Source: Thalassotalea loyana
Lineage (GTDB): Bacteria > Pseudomonadota > Gammaproteobacteria > Enterobacterales > Alteromonadaceae
DNA: 64,000 nt
Reading direction: 5' to 3'
Assembly (NCBI RefSeq): GCF_030161435.1
Contig: NZ_BSSV01000001.1
Span: forward strand, 186,001 to 250,000
Every line of letters starts with the position of its first letter. The first letter of the stretch is position 1. The translations under genes and the position numbers were made by a program. The notes below the pieces were generated by a model that did not search any database, was not told the origin of the DNA, and saw only the letters and a list, made by a program, of their open reading frames with translations. Shown piece by piece: positions 28,259 to 37,176 of the stretch.

Positions 28259-29326
28259 ATGGCTACTTTAGTTGTTGATCTGGATGATCGCAGTTACCCA
28301 ATTTACATTGATTCAGGGCTATTATCTGACAATAGCCCTTTAGCTTCACATATCAAATCAACACGCGTTTGTATTATTACTAACGATGTTGTTGCCCCCC
28401 TTTATCTCGATAAAGTAAAAGAGTTACTTGATGGCTTTAATATCGATGAAGTGATTTTACCCGATGGTGAAGCAGAAAAGAGCCTAACTAACTTCGAAAA
28501 AATCATGTCTCACATGCTCTCAAAAGCGCATGGAAGAGATACTACCGTTATTGCATTGGGTGGTGGTGTTATTGGTGATATCACTGGCTTTGCTGCCGCA
28601 TGTTATCAACGTGGCGTACCATTTATCCAAGTGCCAACAACATTACTCTCACAAGTGGATTCTTCAGTTGGCGGCAAAACGGCCGTCAATCATCCGCTAG
28701 GTAAAAACATGATCGGTGCATTTTACCAGCCTCAAGCCGTGATTATTGATACTGACAGTTTACTGACTCTGCCGGTACGTGAGTTTAATGCGGGTATGGC
28801 AGAAGTAATCAAATACGGTATTCTTGGTGACGGCCAGTTTTTCGATTGGTTAGAGCAGCATAAAGAGGCCATTAAAGCAGGTGATAAAGCAATACTTGCA
28901 ACAATGATTGAACGTTGTTGTCAATGTAAGGCTGACATTGTTGCTTGTGATGAAACCGAAGCAGGTGTTCGCGCCTTACTAAACCTAGGTCATACATTTG
29001 GGCATGCGATTGAAGCCGAAATGGGATACGGAAATTGGCTTCATGGCGAAGCTGTTGCTACTGGCATGGTACTTGCCTCTTCTTTAGCAGAAACGTTAGA
29101 TTTGTTAAGTACGTCAGATTGTCGACGCATTGAAACGCTTATCAAGTATTTTGATTTGCCAATTGAAGCTCCGGACAGCATGGGTTTTGAAGAATTTATC
29201 AAGCATATGCGCCTCGACAAGAAGAACTTAGCGGGAAAAGTCCGCTTGATTGTGCCAACTGCGATTGGTCAATCAGAAATTCGCGATGATATAAGTGAGG
29301 ATGTGCTTAAACAAATCTTATCTTAA
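28259..29326 (+). CDS. aroB: 3-dehydroquinate synthase
   Basis: NAD- and metal-dependent cyclisation of DAHP to 3-dehydroquinate, second step of the shikimate pathway. The 355 residues are standard. It shows LPDGEAEKS, the NAD-binding [34 protein letters not shown], and metal-ligand histidines in [12 protein letters not shown] and [11 protein letters not shown]. It directly follows aroK and precedes damX by 13 bp. Confidence 0.97.
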   Translation: MATLVVDLDDRSYPIYIDSGLLSDNSPLASHIKSTRVCIITNDVVAPLYLDKVKELLDGFNIDEVILPDGEAEKSLTNFEKIMSHMLSKAHGRDTTVIALGGGVIGDITGFAAACYQRGVPFIQVPTTLLSQVDSSVGGKTAVNHPLGKNMIGAFYQPQAVIIDTDSLLTLPVREFNAGMAEVIKYGILGDGQFFDWLEQHKEAIKAGDKAILATMIERCCQCKADIVACDETEAGVRALLNLGHTFGHAIEAEMGYGNWLHGEAVATGMVLASSLAETLDLLSTSDCRRIETLIKYFDLPIEAPDSMGFEEFIKHMRLDKKNLAGKVRLIVPTAIGQSEIRDDISEDVLKQILS

Positions 29327-29339
29327 TTGAAGGTTTGTT

Positions 29340-30686
29340 ATGTCAGCACTGAAAAGCTTTACCCAAATTGCTCAAGCATCTGAGACAAAGGCGCCTACGC
29401 CTAATCAACCCGTAACGAATATCAGTGTGCATGCTCGCGTCGATTACACGCTAAGATTTTCGACACCTGCCGTTTATGTACTTGGTGAAGATGCTTCAGC
29501 ATATAGTCACGTAGCGTCTCATTATATTGGCTCAATCGACAATGCTCGCAATGTTGCATTTATTGCGTGCTCTAGCCAACTTAACAACATTCAAATTCGT
29601 TGCCGCATCGTAGAACAGCTTTTTGGTGACCAGTTGTTCGATCCTGAGCAGCCCTTATCTGTTAGCATCATTAATTTAATGAAAAAACAGGTGCAACCAC
29701 TTGCCATTGTCTTAGAGCATAGTCAGTTTTTATCACTACAAATTACTCACGAGCTATGCCAACTGGCGCAAATTGCAAAGAAAAGCCATCTCGATATTCA
29801 GGTCCTCATGGTAGGGACGGCCGAAACCGGGTACTTGATTGGCGAAAATGCGTTACTTTTCAAAGATAAAGTAACCATTGTTCAATCAGATAATGCACAG
29901 CTTATCAATCTTCAGTCAAAAGTATTAAAGCGACCTTCAAGCTTTATTGCATTACCCAAAAGTGTCAAAGTTATCTCATCGTTTGCGCTATTTTCCGGTC
30001 TAGTGCTCGCTGCAACTTATGCGTTGTGGCAACTTGACGTTGTTAACTTTTCATCATTGCCTTCAATGACTCATAGCCAACCGCAAGATAGTACTAATGA
30101 GATGGTTTTAGCCAATCAAAAAAGTAATCTAAACGGTAATAATGCTTCGATTCAACAACCTATCGTTAGTGCAAGTACACAAGACATTCTTAACGCGATA
30201 AATGGTGTTATTGAGTTACCTAAACAAGAAACAACACCTGCACAGCCTGCTAAACCACAAGATATTCTGTCTGCAATAGAAAGTCTTGATAAGGTTGCAG
30301 AAGCGCCGGCGCTAGATACGAGCAAGACTATTGCCTTATCTAGCATTGAAGAAAAGGTTGAGGCACCTGCTCCTGTCTGGGCAGAGCATGACGTGTTTAC
30401 TCGTGAAGATAGTGGATTTGTTATTCAATATGGTGCGTTCACTTCAGACGCAGTGAAAGCTGGGTTTTTAAGTCAATATCAAGTGGGTGAGTATCATACT
30501 TATCAACGAGAGCTGAACGGTAAAAATATGTCTGTTATTACATCACCAATATATAAGACAAAGGCGCAAGCTCAAGAGGTTTTGCTTAATCTTCCATCAA
30601 CGCTTCAAGATAGAGGTATTTGGGTGAAAGACATTAAGGCAATAAAAGATGAAATCTCTGCTTTTGAAAGCTCCCAATTGCAGTAA
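29340..30686 (+). CDS. damX: DamX-like SPOR-domain cell-division protein
   Basis: A 448-residue bitopic inner-membrane protein. The N-terminal part (about 40-195) looks like a degenerate ExeA/GspA-type ATPase module without a good Walker A. One membrane helix is at about 208-230 (VKVISSFALFSGLVLAATYA). A low-complexity periplasmic linker contains a near repeat of DILNAINGVIELP / DILSAIESLDKVA. The C-terminal SPOR domain (about 360-435, SGFVIQYGAFTSDAVKAGF) binds denuded septal peptidoglycan. It lies between aroB and dam as in E. coli. Divisome function is inferred from the E. coli homologue. Confidence 0.88.
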   Translation: MSALKSFTQIAQASETKAPTPNQPVTNISVHARVDYTLRFSTPAVYVLGEDASAYSHVASHYIGSIDNARNVAFIACSSQLNNIQIRCRIVEQLFGDQLFDPEQPLSVSIINLMKKQVQPLAIVLEHSQFLSLQITHELCQLAQIAKKSHLDIQVLMVGTAETGYLIGENALLFKDKVTIVQSDNAQLINLQSKVLKRPSSFIALPKSVKVISSFALFSGLVLAATYALWQLDVVNFSSLPSMTHSQPQDSTNEMVLANQKSNLNGNNASIQQPIVSASTQDILNAINGVIELPKQETTPAQPAKPQDILSAIESLDKVAEAPALDTSKTIALSSIEEKVEAPAPVWAEHDVFTREDSGFVIQYGAFTSDAVKAGFLSQYQVGEYHTYQRELNGKNMSVITSPIYKTKAQAQEVLLNLPSTLQDRGIWVKDIKAIKDEISAFESSQLQ

Positions 30687-30738
30687 ATACAAGATACAAT
30701 CTAGTCTTTGTGGTTAATATTAGGCAGTTAAGGCTGTA

Positions 30739-31569
30739 ATGAAGAAAAAACAGCGGGCATTTCTGAAGTGGGCTGGTGGTAAATACAGCTTAAGTGATGT
30801 TATCAATAAAATGTTGCCTAAAGGGGAAAGGTTGATTGAGCCTTTTGTAGGTGCTGGGTCAATTTTCTTAAATAGTGATTACGACAACTATTTACTTAAT
30901 GACATTAACCAAGACCTTATTAACCTGTATCAAATTCTTCAACAAAAGCCTGATCAATTTATCGAAGATGCTCGTCAGTTTTTTACGCCTGAAAATAACG
31001 ACGCTGAAGTCTATTATCAATTTAGAAAAGAATTTAATGAAAGCGAAGATAAGTACTTTCGTTCATTGATGTTTCTATACATGAACCGTCATGGTTATAA
31101 CGGTTTATGCCGATATAATAAGTCAGGCGGGTTTAACGTACCGTTCGGCAAATATAAAAAGCCCTATTTCCCTGAGCAAGAGCTCAATTTTTTCGCAGAA
31201 AAATCACAGAAAGCGACATTTGTATGTGAAAGCTATCGCCAAACCTTTACTCGTGTGAAAAGCGGAGATGTTGTTTATTGTGATCCTCCTTACGTGCCGC
31301 TGAGCAAAACAGCAAGCTTTACAAGCTATGCGGGTAATGGTTTTGGATTAGATGAACAAGCAGACCTAGCGAACGCTGCCGAAGAGGTCACTACTGATGT
31401 TGAAAATACATCTGTGTTGATCAGTAATCACGATACGATTTGGACGCGGAAAATTTATGAGCATGCCAATAAAATTAAAAAGCTAAAAGTTGCCAGAACG
31501 ATTAGCCAAAAAGGCAGCAATCGTAAAAAGGTTGGTGAATTGTTAGCGCTGTATAAATCTAAAAGTTAA
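30739..31569 (+). CDS. dam: DNA adenine methyltransferase (GATC)
   Basis: Methylates adenine in GATC; in gammaproteobacteria it guides mismatch repair and replication timing. The 276-residue D12-class alpha enzyme shows FLKWAGGKYSL (AdoMet motif I) at the N terminus, RLIEPFVGAGSIFLN, and the catalytic DPPY at residues 182-185. Position after aroKB-damX is the classical Dam location, arguing against a restriction-modification enzyme; no endonuclease gene is adjacent. It is convergent with the small DUF2970 gene, 6 bp apart, with no obvious terminator between them. Confidence 0.95.
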   Translation: MKKKQRAFLKWAGGKYSLSDVINKMLPKGERLIEPFVGAGSIFLNSDYDNYLLNDINQDLINLYQILQQKPDQFIEDARQFFTPENNDAEVYYQFRKEFNESEDKYFRSLMFLYMNRHGYNGLCRYNKSGGFNVPFGKYKKPYFPEQELNFFAEKSQKATFVCESYRQTFTRVKSGDVVYCDPPYVPLSKTASFTSYAGNGFGLDEQADLANAAEEVTTDVENTSVLISNHDTIWTRKIYEHANKIKKLKVARTISQKGSNRKKVGELLALYKSKS

Positions 31570-31575
31570 CATTTG

Positions 31576-31767
31576 CTACGTTAATACCAACTTTACAATC
31601 AACACTAAGCTTAATACGAATAATACGACTGCAATTAATCCGATAATGATAAACGTTATAGGATTACCTTGAGTGAAGTCCTGTTCTCTATTTTGATCGC
31701 TTTGGACGCCCAAAAGTGCCCAAAGCACACTTTGGATGGTTTTACTTAACCGCTGTTCATTTCGCAT
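31576..31767 (-). CDS. DUF2970 small membrane protein
   Basis: A 63-residue protein with the N-terminal motif WALLGVQSDQNREQDFTQG typical of DUF2970, followed by one C-terminal membrane helix (ITFIIIGLIAVVLFVLSLVLIV). Start ATG 31767 is chosen because AAGGAA lies 7 bp upstream; an open frame extends to 31791 but lacks a better ribosome site. Function unknown; the family is widespread in proteobacteria. Confidence 0.8.
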   Translation of the reverse strand: MRNEQRLSKTIQSVLWALLGVQSDQNREQDFTQGNPITFIIIGLIAVVLFVLSLVLIVKLVLT

Positions 31768-32007
31768 AACTATTTCCTTATATGAAAGCATTTATTGCTT
31801 TTACATGTCTTCTTAATTGAAACCTATAACGGGCTCAATCTTTTGTCTAGTTTTTGACCGATCTTTCGCATGGTTATATGAAATAAGGAAAAAATGTGAA
31901 AATAAATTGTAAAAATTCTTGTTAATTTTCTGTAAAAATGAGATAAAACGCACAATCGAGGTTGTACCAGATCAACGAATAAAAAGAATCTAGGCTGGAG
32001 AGAGCAA

Positions 32008-32625
32008 ATGAAGAAGTTTATCTTAGCTATTGTTGCTTGTTTTAGTATGTCTGCGAATGCAGGGTTAATTGAAGAGTCAAATTACGTTATTGATACTGAT
32101 CAGGGTCTAGATTGGTTACGTTGGGATGAAACTAATAATCGCTCGTACAATGATGTGCTGAGTAATTTAGGTGCCGGTGGTGATTTTGAAGGTTGGCAGT
32201 TTGCAACAGCCGATCAAGCTGAACTATTTTTAGGTGGGCTTGGATTAACTAATTACTCATCAGCTACCCAAGTAACAACGTCAGATATTTTCCAAGAACT
32301 CGCGAGATTGATGGGTGTTGAGATGACACCTACACAGTCATGGATTTATGGTATGGTTGAAACGAGTGGCACGAAAGCACGTACCTACAGCCAATACGAT
32401 TATTCGTGGAAAGCAGCGCCAGAGTATAAAATTTTCAACCTAAACAAAACATATTCTGCAGGTTTCTTAGGGAGCTTCTTGGTGCGTGACACATCATATG
32501 TCCCACCTGGCACTCCGTTAGTACAGCCGATTAATCTACCTGTTCAAGTTACCGAGCCAGCAACCTTGATGTTACTTGTTCTTACACTTGGTGGATTACT
32601 TACTTTTAGAAAGCGCCGTCAGTAA
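32008..32625 (+). CDS. PEP-CTERM sorting-domain protein
   Basis: A 205-residue exported protein: signal peptide MKKFILAIVACFSMSANAG, then a domain beginning DTDQGLDWLRWDETNNRSYN and GAGGDFEGWQFATADQ, a pattern common in PEP-CTERM proteins. The C-terminal tripartite signal VTEPATLMLLVLTLGG ends in the basic FRKRRQ. The motif reads TEP instead of PEP. Such tails are recognised by an exosortase that processes surface or extracellular-matrix proteins. No exosortase is in this window. It stands alone, with a leader ending GGAGAG and a strong terminator. Confidence 0.85.
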   Translation: MKKFILAIVACFSMSANAGLIEESNYVIDTDQGLDWLRWDETNNRSYNDVLSNLGAGGDFEGWQFATADQAELFLGGLGLTNYSSATQVTTSDIFQELARLMGVEMTPTQSWIYGMVETSGTKARTYSQYDYSWKAAPEYKIFNLNKTYSAGFLGSFLVRDTSYVPPGTPLVQPINLPVQVTEPATLMLLVLTLGGLLTFRKRRQ

Positions 32626-32648
32626 GCCACAGCATAATTCTTATATCT

Positions 32649-32680
32649 CGCAAAAAAGTAGCTTCGGCTACTTTTTTGCG
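32649..32680 (+). terminator. Rho-independent terminator after the PEP-CTERM gene
   Basis: CGCAAAAAAGTAGC (32649-32662), loop TTCG, GCTACTTTTTTGCG (32667-32680): a perfect 14-bp stem with a stable tetraloop, followed by TTTT. Confidence 0.92.
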
Positions 32681-32736
32681 TTTTAGCGTAAGGAGTATGT
32701 TATCTTGCTTTTATCTTTACAAAACCAATTTTCATT

Positions 32737-33843
32737 ATGTTGAAGCAAGCCATATCGTTGATCATTGTCGCTCTCTCATTCTTTTCCGTGCACGCATATT
32801 CTAATATTTTTATTAAACAAACTAACGTCGATATCCCGCCGTTTGCCAAGCTAAATACCGATGACTTATGTAAAGTTGCACAGAGTGTCGTTGACTATCA
32901 ATCAATAGAGCAATCTGATTATGCATGGCGTGAAACACCGCTAATACCTGATGAGTTTTCCCCAGAAAGGGTAAAGGACACGTTAACGTTTATTTGTAAG
33001 CTTGTGAAAGAAGGTCGCGGTGATTTATTGACTAATACCGATTTTCTTAATCAGCATTTTACTTTCTATCAATGGATGCCTGACCTAGTTAAAGCAGGTG
33101 AGCTTGCTACTGCCAGTAAGAATAAGCGTAAAGCAGAAATGCTTAACGCGATCCCTTCGGATAAGATATTTCTGACTAAGTATTACACCAAACGACTGTT
33201 AGGTAGCGATGTTAAAACAGCTGAATTTCCCGTTGCCTTATATCAATTGCCGTATGATGAAATCGGTATGTCAAAGAAAGAGGCTGTAGAGAAAAAGAAC
33301 ACGTTAACCCGATTCAAGTATACGCGTCAGGAGATTATTAGTGGGATCTTAGAGCAAAAGAACCTGGCTAAACCCTTGATTTGGTTATCGGAGGAGGGTT
33401 TGCACGATGTATTACTTCAGGGGACTGGTGTTTTAGACGTTGATGGTAAAATTAGATACTTTAATGTCCATCGCAATAATGGGATTGCCTACGACTATAC
33501 GTTAGGTAAATCGGAGCAAGCTAGGTATTGGTATTTTTCAGAGGTAAATGGTATCAAAGGCTATGGCCATGCCATTGAATCGAAGATAGATTTAATGCCT
33601 AGAGTCAGTTTCGCAGGCAATATTAAGCAATTAGGGTTAGGTAAACTGATTGTGGTAGGGTTTAACGACAAAAAGCTAAGACGTTCATTTATGGGGGTGT
33701 TAGCTGACGAGGGCGGTGCCTTTGATAATAATTTATTTCAATTGGATTGGTTAGTTGAGAGCTACTTCGGTTGGCATGATTATCATCAATCTAACAAGCA
33801 ATACCCTGACTATGCCAACGCATGGTTATTAATTAAAAAATAA
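32737..33843 (+). CDS. Secreted protein with distant MltA/3D-domain resemblance
   Basis: A 368-residue protein with a signal peptide (MLKQAISLIIVALSFFSVHAYS). I do not recognise a standard family. Its latter half echoes lytic transglycosylase MltA: HDVLLQGTGVLDVDGKIRYF with HRNNGIAYDYTLGK compares with the MltA pattern of QGSG-x-x-x-L and GKNG-x-x-Y-x-SIGK, and FMGVLADEGGAFDNN-x-x-QLDW compares with the terminal D-x-GGAI-x-G segment that holds the MltA catalytic Asp. If the relation is real, Asp in ADEGG is the candidate catalytic residue. It is monocistronic, between two strong terminators. No lipobox. The existence of the gene is secure; the functional call is a hypothesis. Confidence 0.65.
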   Translation: MLKQAISLIIVALSFFSVHAYSNIFIKQTNVDIPPFAKLNTDDLCKVAQSVVDYQSIEQSDYAWRETPLIPDEFSPERVKDTLTFICKLVKEGRGDLLTNTDFLNQHFTFYQWMPDLVKAGELATASKNKRKAEMLNAIPSDKIFLTKYYTKRLLGSDVKTAEFPVALYQLPYDEIGMSKKEAVEKKNTLTRFKYTRQEIISGILEQKNLAKPLIWLSEEGLHDVLLQGTGVLDVDGKIRYFNVHRNNGIAYDYTLGKSEQARYWYFSEVNGIKGYGHAIESKIDLMPRVSFAGNIKQLGLGKLIVVGFNDKKLRRSFMGVLADEGGAFDNNLFQLDWLVESYFGWHDYHQSNKQYPDYANAWLLIKK

Positions 33844-33870
33844 AAAACGCCTCTTCATGAGGCGTTTTTT
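33842..33870. terminator. Bidirectional terminator
   Basis: AAAAAACGCCTC (33842-33853), loop TTCAT, GAGGCGTTTTTT (33859-33870). The stem is flanked by A6 and T6 so it can work in both directions, serving the secreted MltA-like gene and the convergent dehydratase gene. Confidence 0.92.
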
Positions 33871-33887
33871 TAAGTATTATTGACTGA

Positions 33888-35045
33888 CTATGGTTGTTGA
33901 AAAGCAACGACGTTAGAAGTAAACGTTGAGGCCGCTTTGAGTTTCGCCTCTGCTTCCGCAATATCCACTTCGGGAACAAGCTCATCTTTTTCAATAGGTG
34001 CCTCTGCCGAGCTTACAACTGGCTTGTCGCTGTCTTTTGGTTGATAACCTAAAGGCGCATCCATTAAGAGCTGTTTTATCTTACTAATGTCCTCTTCTTC
34101 CATTGCTTCTGTTAATCGCAACAGAATTCTCGACACTTCCATCCAACTAATCGACTTTTCGTTGGCAGTAAGAATTCGCTGATGATAGGTTTCTTGTGCA
34201 TTATCATCAATTAGCAGTTCCTCGTAGAGTTTCTCACCAGGACGAAGACCACTAAACTCGATTGCAATTTCACCGTCAGGATTTTCTTTATCTTTAATGG
34301 TTAAACCCATTAAGTGAGTCATCTTATAAGCAAGATCGACTATTTTTACTGGGTCACCCATATCTAGCAAGAATACGTCACCACCTTTGCCCATGGCACC
34401 AGCTTGAATTACTAACTGAGCGGCTTCAGGGATCGTCATAAAGTAACGGATAATATCTGGATGAGTAACGGTTATTGGTCCACCCGCACGTATTTGTTTC
34501 TTAAAGAGTGGCACAACAGAGCCTGATGAACCTAATACATTACCAAATCGCACCATGACAAAACGCGTACTATGATCACGCTTTGCTAGCCCTTGAAGCA
34601 CCAACTCAGCCATGCGTTTTGTCGCACCCATGACATTGGTTGGCCTTACTGCTTTATCGGTAGAAATGAGCACAAAGGTTTCAACTTCACAAAACACGGC
34701 GGCTTGTGCGATTTCATAAGTACCTAAAATATTGTTGGTAATACCGGCAATAACATTGTTTTCTACCATAGGAACATGTTTGTAAGCGGCCGCGTGGTAG
34801 ATAGTCTCTACGTTATGCTGCGTAAAAATACGCGTCATTAGCATACCGTTTTGTACATTACCAATCAGGGGAACAAGTGGGATACTTAGCGATTGCTCCG
34901 CCAGGTATTCGGTTAGCTCTTGGTTGATTTCGTACAGGAATGCTTCACTAACATCGAGAAGGATTAATTTGGTAGGTTTTTGTCCGATGATTTGACGACA
35001 AAGCTCTTTACCAATGGAACCACCAGCACCTGATACCATAACCAC
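33888..35045 (-). CDS. Catalytic half of the split 4,6-dehydratase
   Basis: A 385-residue open frame if started at GTG 35045. It contains the NAD(P)-binding VSGAGGSIGKELCRQI, the catalytic region STDKAVRPTNVMGATKRMAE (Met in place of the SDR Tyr, usual for WbpM/PglF enzymes, with Lys retained), VRFGNVLGSSGSVVPLF, and FSGLRPGEKLYEELL. An Ala/Glu-rich tail follows. No convincing ribosome site precedes the GTG or the next ATG, so independent translation is uncertain. A free soluble catalytic half would resemble FlaA1/PseB-type dehydratases. Confidence 0.7.
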   Translation of the reverse strand: MVMVSGAGGSIGKELCRQIIGQKPTKLILLDVSEAFLYEINQELTEYLAEQSLSIPLVPLIGNVQNGMLMTRIFTQHNVETIYHAAAYKHVPMVENNVIAGITNNILGTYEIAQAAVFCEVETFVLISTDKAVRPTNVMGATKRMAELVLQGLAKRDHSTRFVMVRFGNVLGSSGSVVPLFKKQIRAGGPITVTHPDIIRYFMTIPEAAQLVIQAGAMGKGGDVFLLDMGDPVKIVDLAYKMTHLMGLTIKDKENPDGEIAIEFSGLRPGEKLYEELLIDDNAQETYHQRILTANEKSISWMEVSRILLRLTEAMEEEDISKIKQLLMDAPLGYQPKDSDKPVVSSAEAPIEKDELVPEVDIAEAEAKLKAASTFTSNVVAFQQP

Positions 35046-35072
35046 TTTTTGGTGGATGTTTTCTGCTAGCAG

Positions 35073-35882
35073 CTAAGGAATTGGTGTAACGGCTTCGCGA
35101 CCTAATAACTCGTCGACAGATACTTCTCGTAACTCATCGATTTTACGTTTACCCGAAACAATATCTTGCATACTTGGTATTGTTAAGAGCTCGAGTGCAT
35201 AGGGTTCAAGTAGCGCGATAATATCGTGAATTCGAGAAGGCTCTACATTACTCAGTGCTAAAAGGACTTTAAACTGGCCATGTTTCTTCACAAGCTTATC
35301 TAAGTCTTTCGTAGAATAGGCTTTTAAACCGTTAAGTGTTCGGCCATGAAAGCGGCTCTTCTGGTCAATAAAGGCAAGCGGTTGATATTTCTTACCTTGC
35401 GCTAAAGTAGCTGCAAGTTGACGGCCAGTTGATGTCGCACCATAAATTACCACGCCTTCGCGCTCTTCTAGCCAATGCTTCTCTGCGGCTAAACCGACAA
35501 GTGCACGAGCGCCAGCAATCAAAAAGAATGAGAGTACGAAGAAAATGATTGGGATTGAGCGAGGAACAAAGGCATCGAAAATAAACCCTGAAATAGAGCA
35601 TACGATGCTAGTAAACAATAGTAAGAATAATAACTGAACCTTGTTCTTGGCGTTAAAATAACGCACAACAGCACTATATATGCCTGTGAAATAAAACAAG
35701 CATATTGCAGTTACAGCGGTTATGGAGAAGGTTATAAACTCTCCGCTGCTGAAGGTTACTTCGGCAATCCCTAGCCTGATTATATAAGCTGAAAAAAATG
35801 CTAGCGTTAGTGCGAATAAATCGTAACTGATTGATAGCATTAATTTTACTGAGCTTGGAATTAAGTCAATTGGTCTTGCCAT
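35073..35882 (-). CDS. Membrane half of the split 4,6-dehydratase
   Basis: A 269-residue N-terminal fragment with four predicted membrane helices (about residues 12-35, 45-67, 82-103 and 110-130), then a CoA-binding/Rossmann-like domain with GVVIYGATSTGRQLAATL. It ends at the TAG at 35073-35075. Alone it has no dehydratase active site. The ATG at 35882 is normal for the family. Confidence 0.7.
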   Translation of the reverse strand: MARPIDLIPSSVKLMLSISYDLFALTLAFFSAYIIRLGIAEVTFSSGEFITFSITAVTAICLFYFTGIYSAVVRYFNAKNKVQLLFLLLFTSIVCSISGFIFDAFVPRSIPIIFFVLSFFLIAGARALVGLAAEKHWLEEREGVVIYGATSTGRQLAATLAQGKKYQPLAFIDQKSRFHGRTLNGLKAYSTKDLDKLVKKHGQFKVLLALSNVEPSRIHDIIALLEPYALELLTIPSMQDIVSGKRKIDELREVSVDELLGREAVTPIP

Positions 35883-35976
35883 TACATCCAGCCTCTATTT
35901 TAATGTAGATAAGGCTACTACCTCTCCCCATTGTGACAACATTTTGTTACAAAGTCATTAACTGATTTGTTACATC

Positions 35977-37155
35977 TTATAATTCAGATAGTTTTATAAA
36001 CACCTGATGTATGACGTCACAGGTTTTTTCAATTTCTAGTTCAGTTAATGTTGGGTGAACTAAAAACATTAAACTGTTGTTACCTAAAGTGACCGCATTC
36101 GGTAGCGGTTCGGCAGGTTTAAAACTTGTATTATCAAACGCTTTTTCTTTATAAACCTCAGAACAACTACCACTAAAACACGGCACGCCTGCTTGACTGA
36201 ATTCAGTGATAATATCATCTCGAGAGACGCCATTTGGCAATAATTCTGGTTTTACTTGGACATAACATTTGTAGAACGCATGCTCGATATCTTTTGGTAT
36301 AACGGGAACATCAATAAAGTCGAAAGGCTTACAGGCATCGAAAATACGCTGAGCGTACTTGTTTCGCATCGTAAACCACGATGGCATACGTTTAGTTTGG
36401 ATGCGACCAATTGCCGATTGCATCTCGGTAAGGCGCCAATTCGTACCAAACGATTCGTGTAACCAACGATAGCCAGGCGGATGTTCTTTCTCATAGACCG
36501 CGGCATATGATTTACCGTGATCCTTATATGCCCATGCTTTTCGCCACAGTGACTCATCATTGGTGGTTACCATGCCACCCTCGCCACCAGTCGTCATAAT
36601 CTTGTCTTGGCAAAATGACCAAGCACCGAAATGACCAATAGAGCCGACAGAGCGCCCTTTATATTTAGCACCATGTGCTTGTGCACAATCTTCAACAATA
36701 TAAATACCACGTTCTTCAGCAAGTGCCATAATTGGGTCCATGTCACACGGCCAGCCTGCTAGATGGACGCATACAATGGCCTTAGTTTTTGGTGTTAACA
36801 CTGCTTTGATTGTTCGCGCACTAATGTTTTGACTGTCGAGTTCTACGTCAGCAAAAACCGGTGTTGCGCCGGCATTAATGATTGAGCTTACTGAAGCGAT
36901 AAAGGTTCTAGAAGTCACAATAACCTCGTCGCCCTCGCCAATATCCAACGCCGCGAATGCTAAATCTAGCGCTAACGTCCCATTAGCCACTGCAATTGCA
37001 TAGTTGCTATCGGTATAACGCGCGAATTCCTGCTCAAATTGTCTACCTTCTTGCCCCGTCCAGTAATTAACTTTGTTCGAAGCAAGCACTTTACTTACAG
37101 CATCAATTTCTTCTTGTGTAAAGCTTGGCCAAGGTGAGAATGGGGTGTTTAACAT
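35977..37155 (-). CDS. DegT/DnrJ/EryC1/StrS-family PLP aminotransferase
   Basis: A 392-residue sugar aminotransferase. The PLP-lysine is K185 in SFCQDKIMTTGGEGG. Other family hallmarks are VANGTLALDLA near residue 57, EDCAQAHGAKYKGRSVG, and NWRLTEMQSAIG. It would aminate the 4-keto sugar made by the dehydratase, giving a 4-amino-4,6-dideoxy sugar such as a bacillosamine precursor. It lies between the initiating sugar transferase and the split dehydratase. The exact sugar cannot be told from sequence. If the dehydratase is dead, this enzyme may lack substrate. Confidence 0.88.
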   Translation of the reverse strand: MLNTPFSPWPSFTQEEIDAVSKVLASNKVNYWTGQEGRQFEQEFARYTDSNYAIAVANGTLALDLAFAALDIGEGDEVIVTSRTFIASVSSIINAGATPVFADVELDSQNISARTIKAVLTPKTKAIVCVHLAGWPCDMDPIMALAEERGIYIVEDCAQAHGAKYKGRSVGSIGHFGAWSFCQDKIMTTGGEGGMVTTNDESLWRKAWAYKDHGKSYAAVYEKEHPPGYRWLHESFGTNWRLTEMQSAIGRIQTKRMPSWFTMRNKYAQRIFDACKPFDFIDVPVIPKDIEHAFYKCYVQVKPELLPNGVSRDDIITEFSQAGVPCFSGSCSEVYKEKAFDNTSFKPAEPLPNAVTLGNNSLMFLVHPTLTELEIEKTCDVIHQVFIKLSEL

Positions 37156-37176
37156 ATTGATAACTCTTTGAATAAT

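Larger units (their letters stand above)
33888..35882 (-). pseudogene. WbpM/PglF-like nucleotide-sugar 4,6-dehydratase interrupted by an in-frame TAG
   Basis: Read through, this is a 664-codon membrane-bound UDP-GlcNAc-type 4,6-dehydratase of the CapD/WbpM family. Codon 270 is TAG (35073-35075, minus strand). The frame continues without shift: LLGREAVTPIP, stop, LLAENIHQKVVMVSGAGG, which reads straight through the normal linker between the membrane/CoA-binding-like half and the catalytic half. Most relatives have a Glu-like residue there, so GAG to TAG by one base change is the simplest history. No other damage is visible. Options are a recent nonsense mutation, a functional split, amber suppression, or a sequence error. 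It is the last gene of its operon, so polar effects on other genes would be small. Confidence 0.75.
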
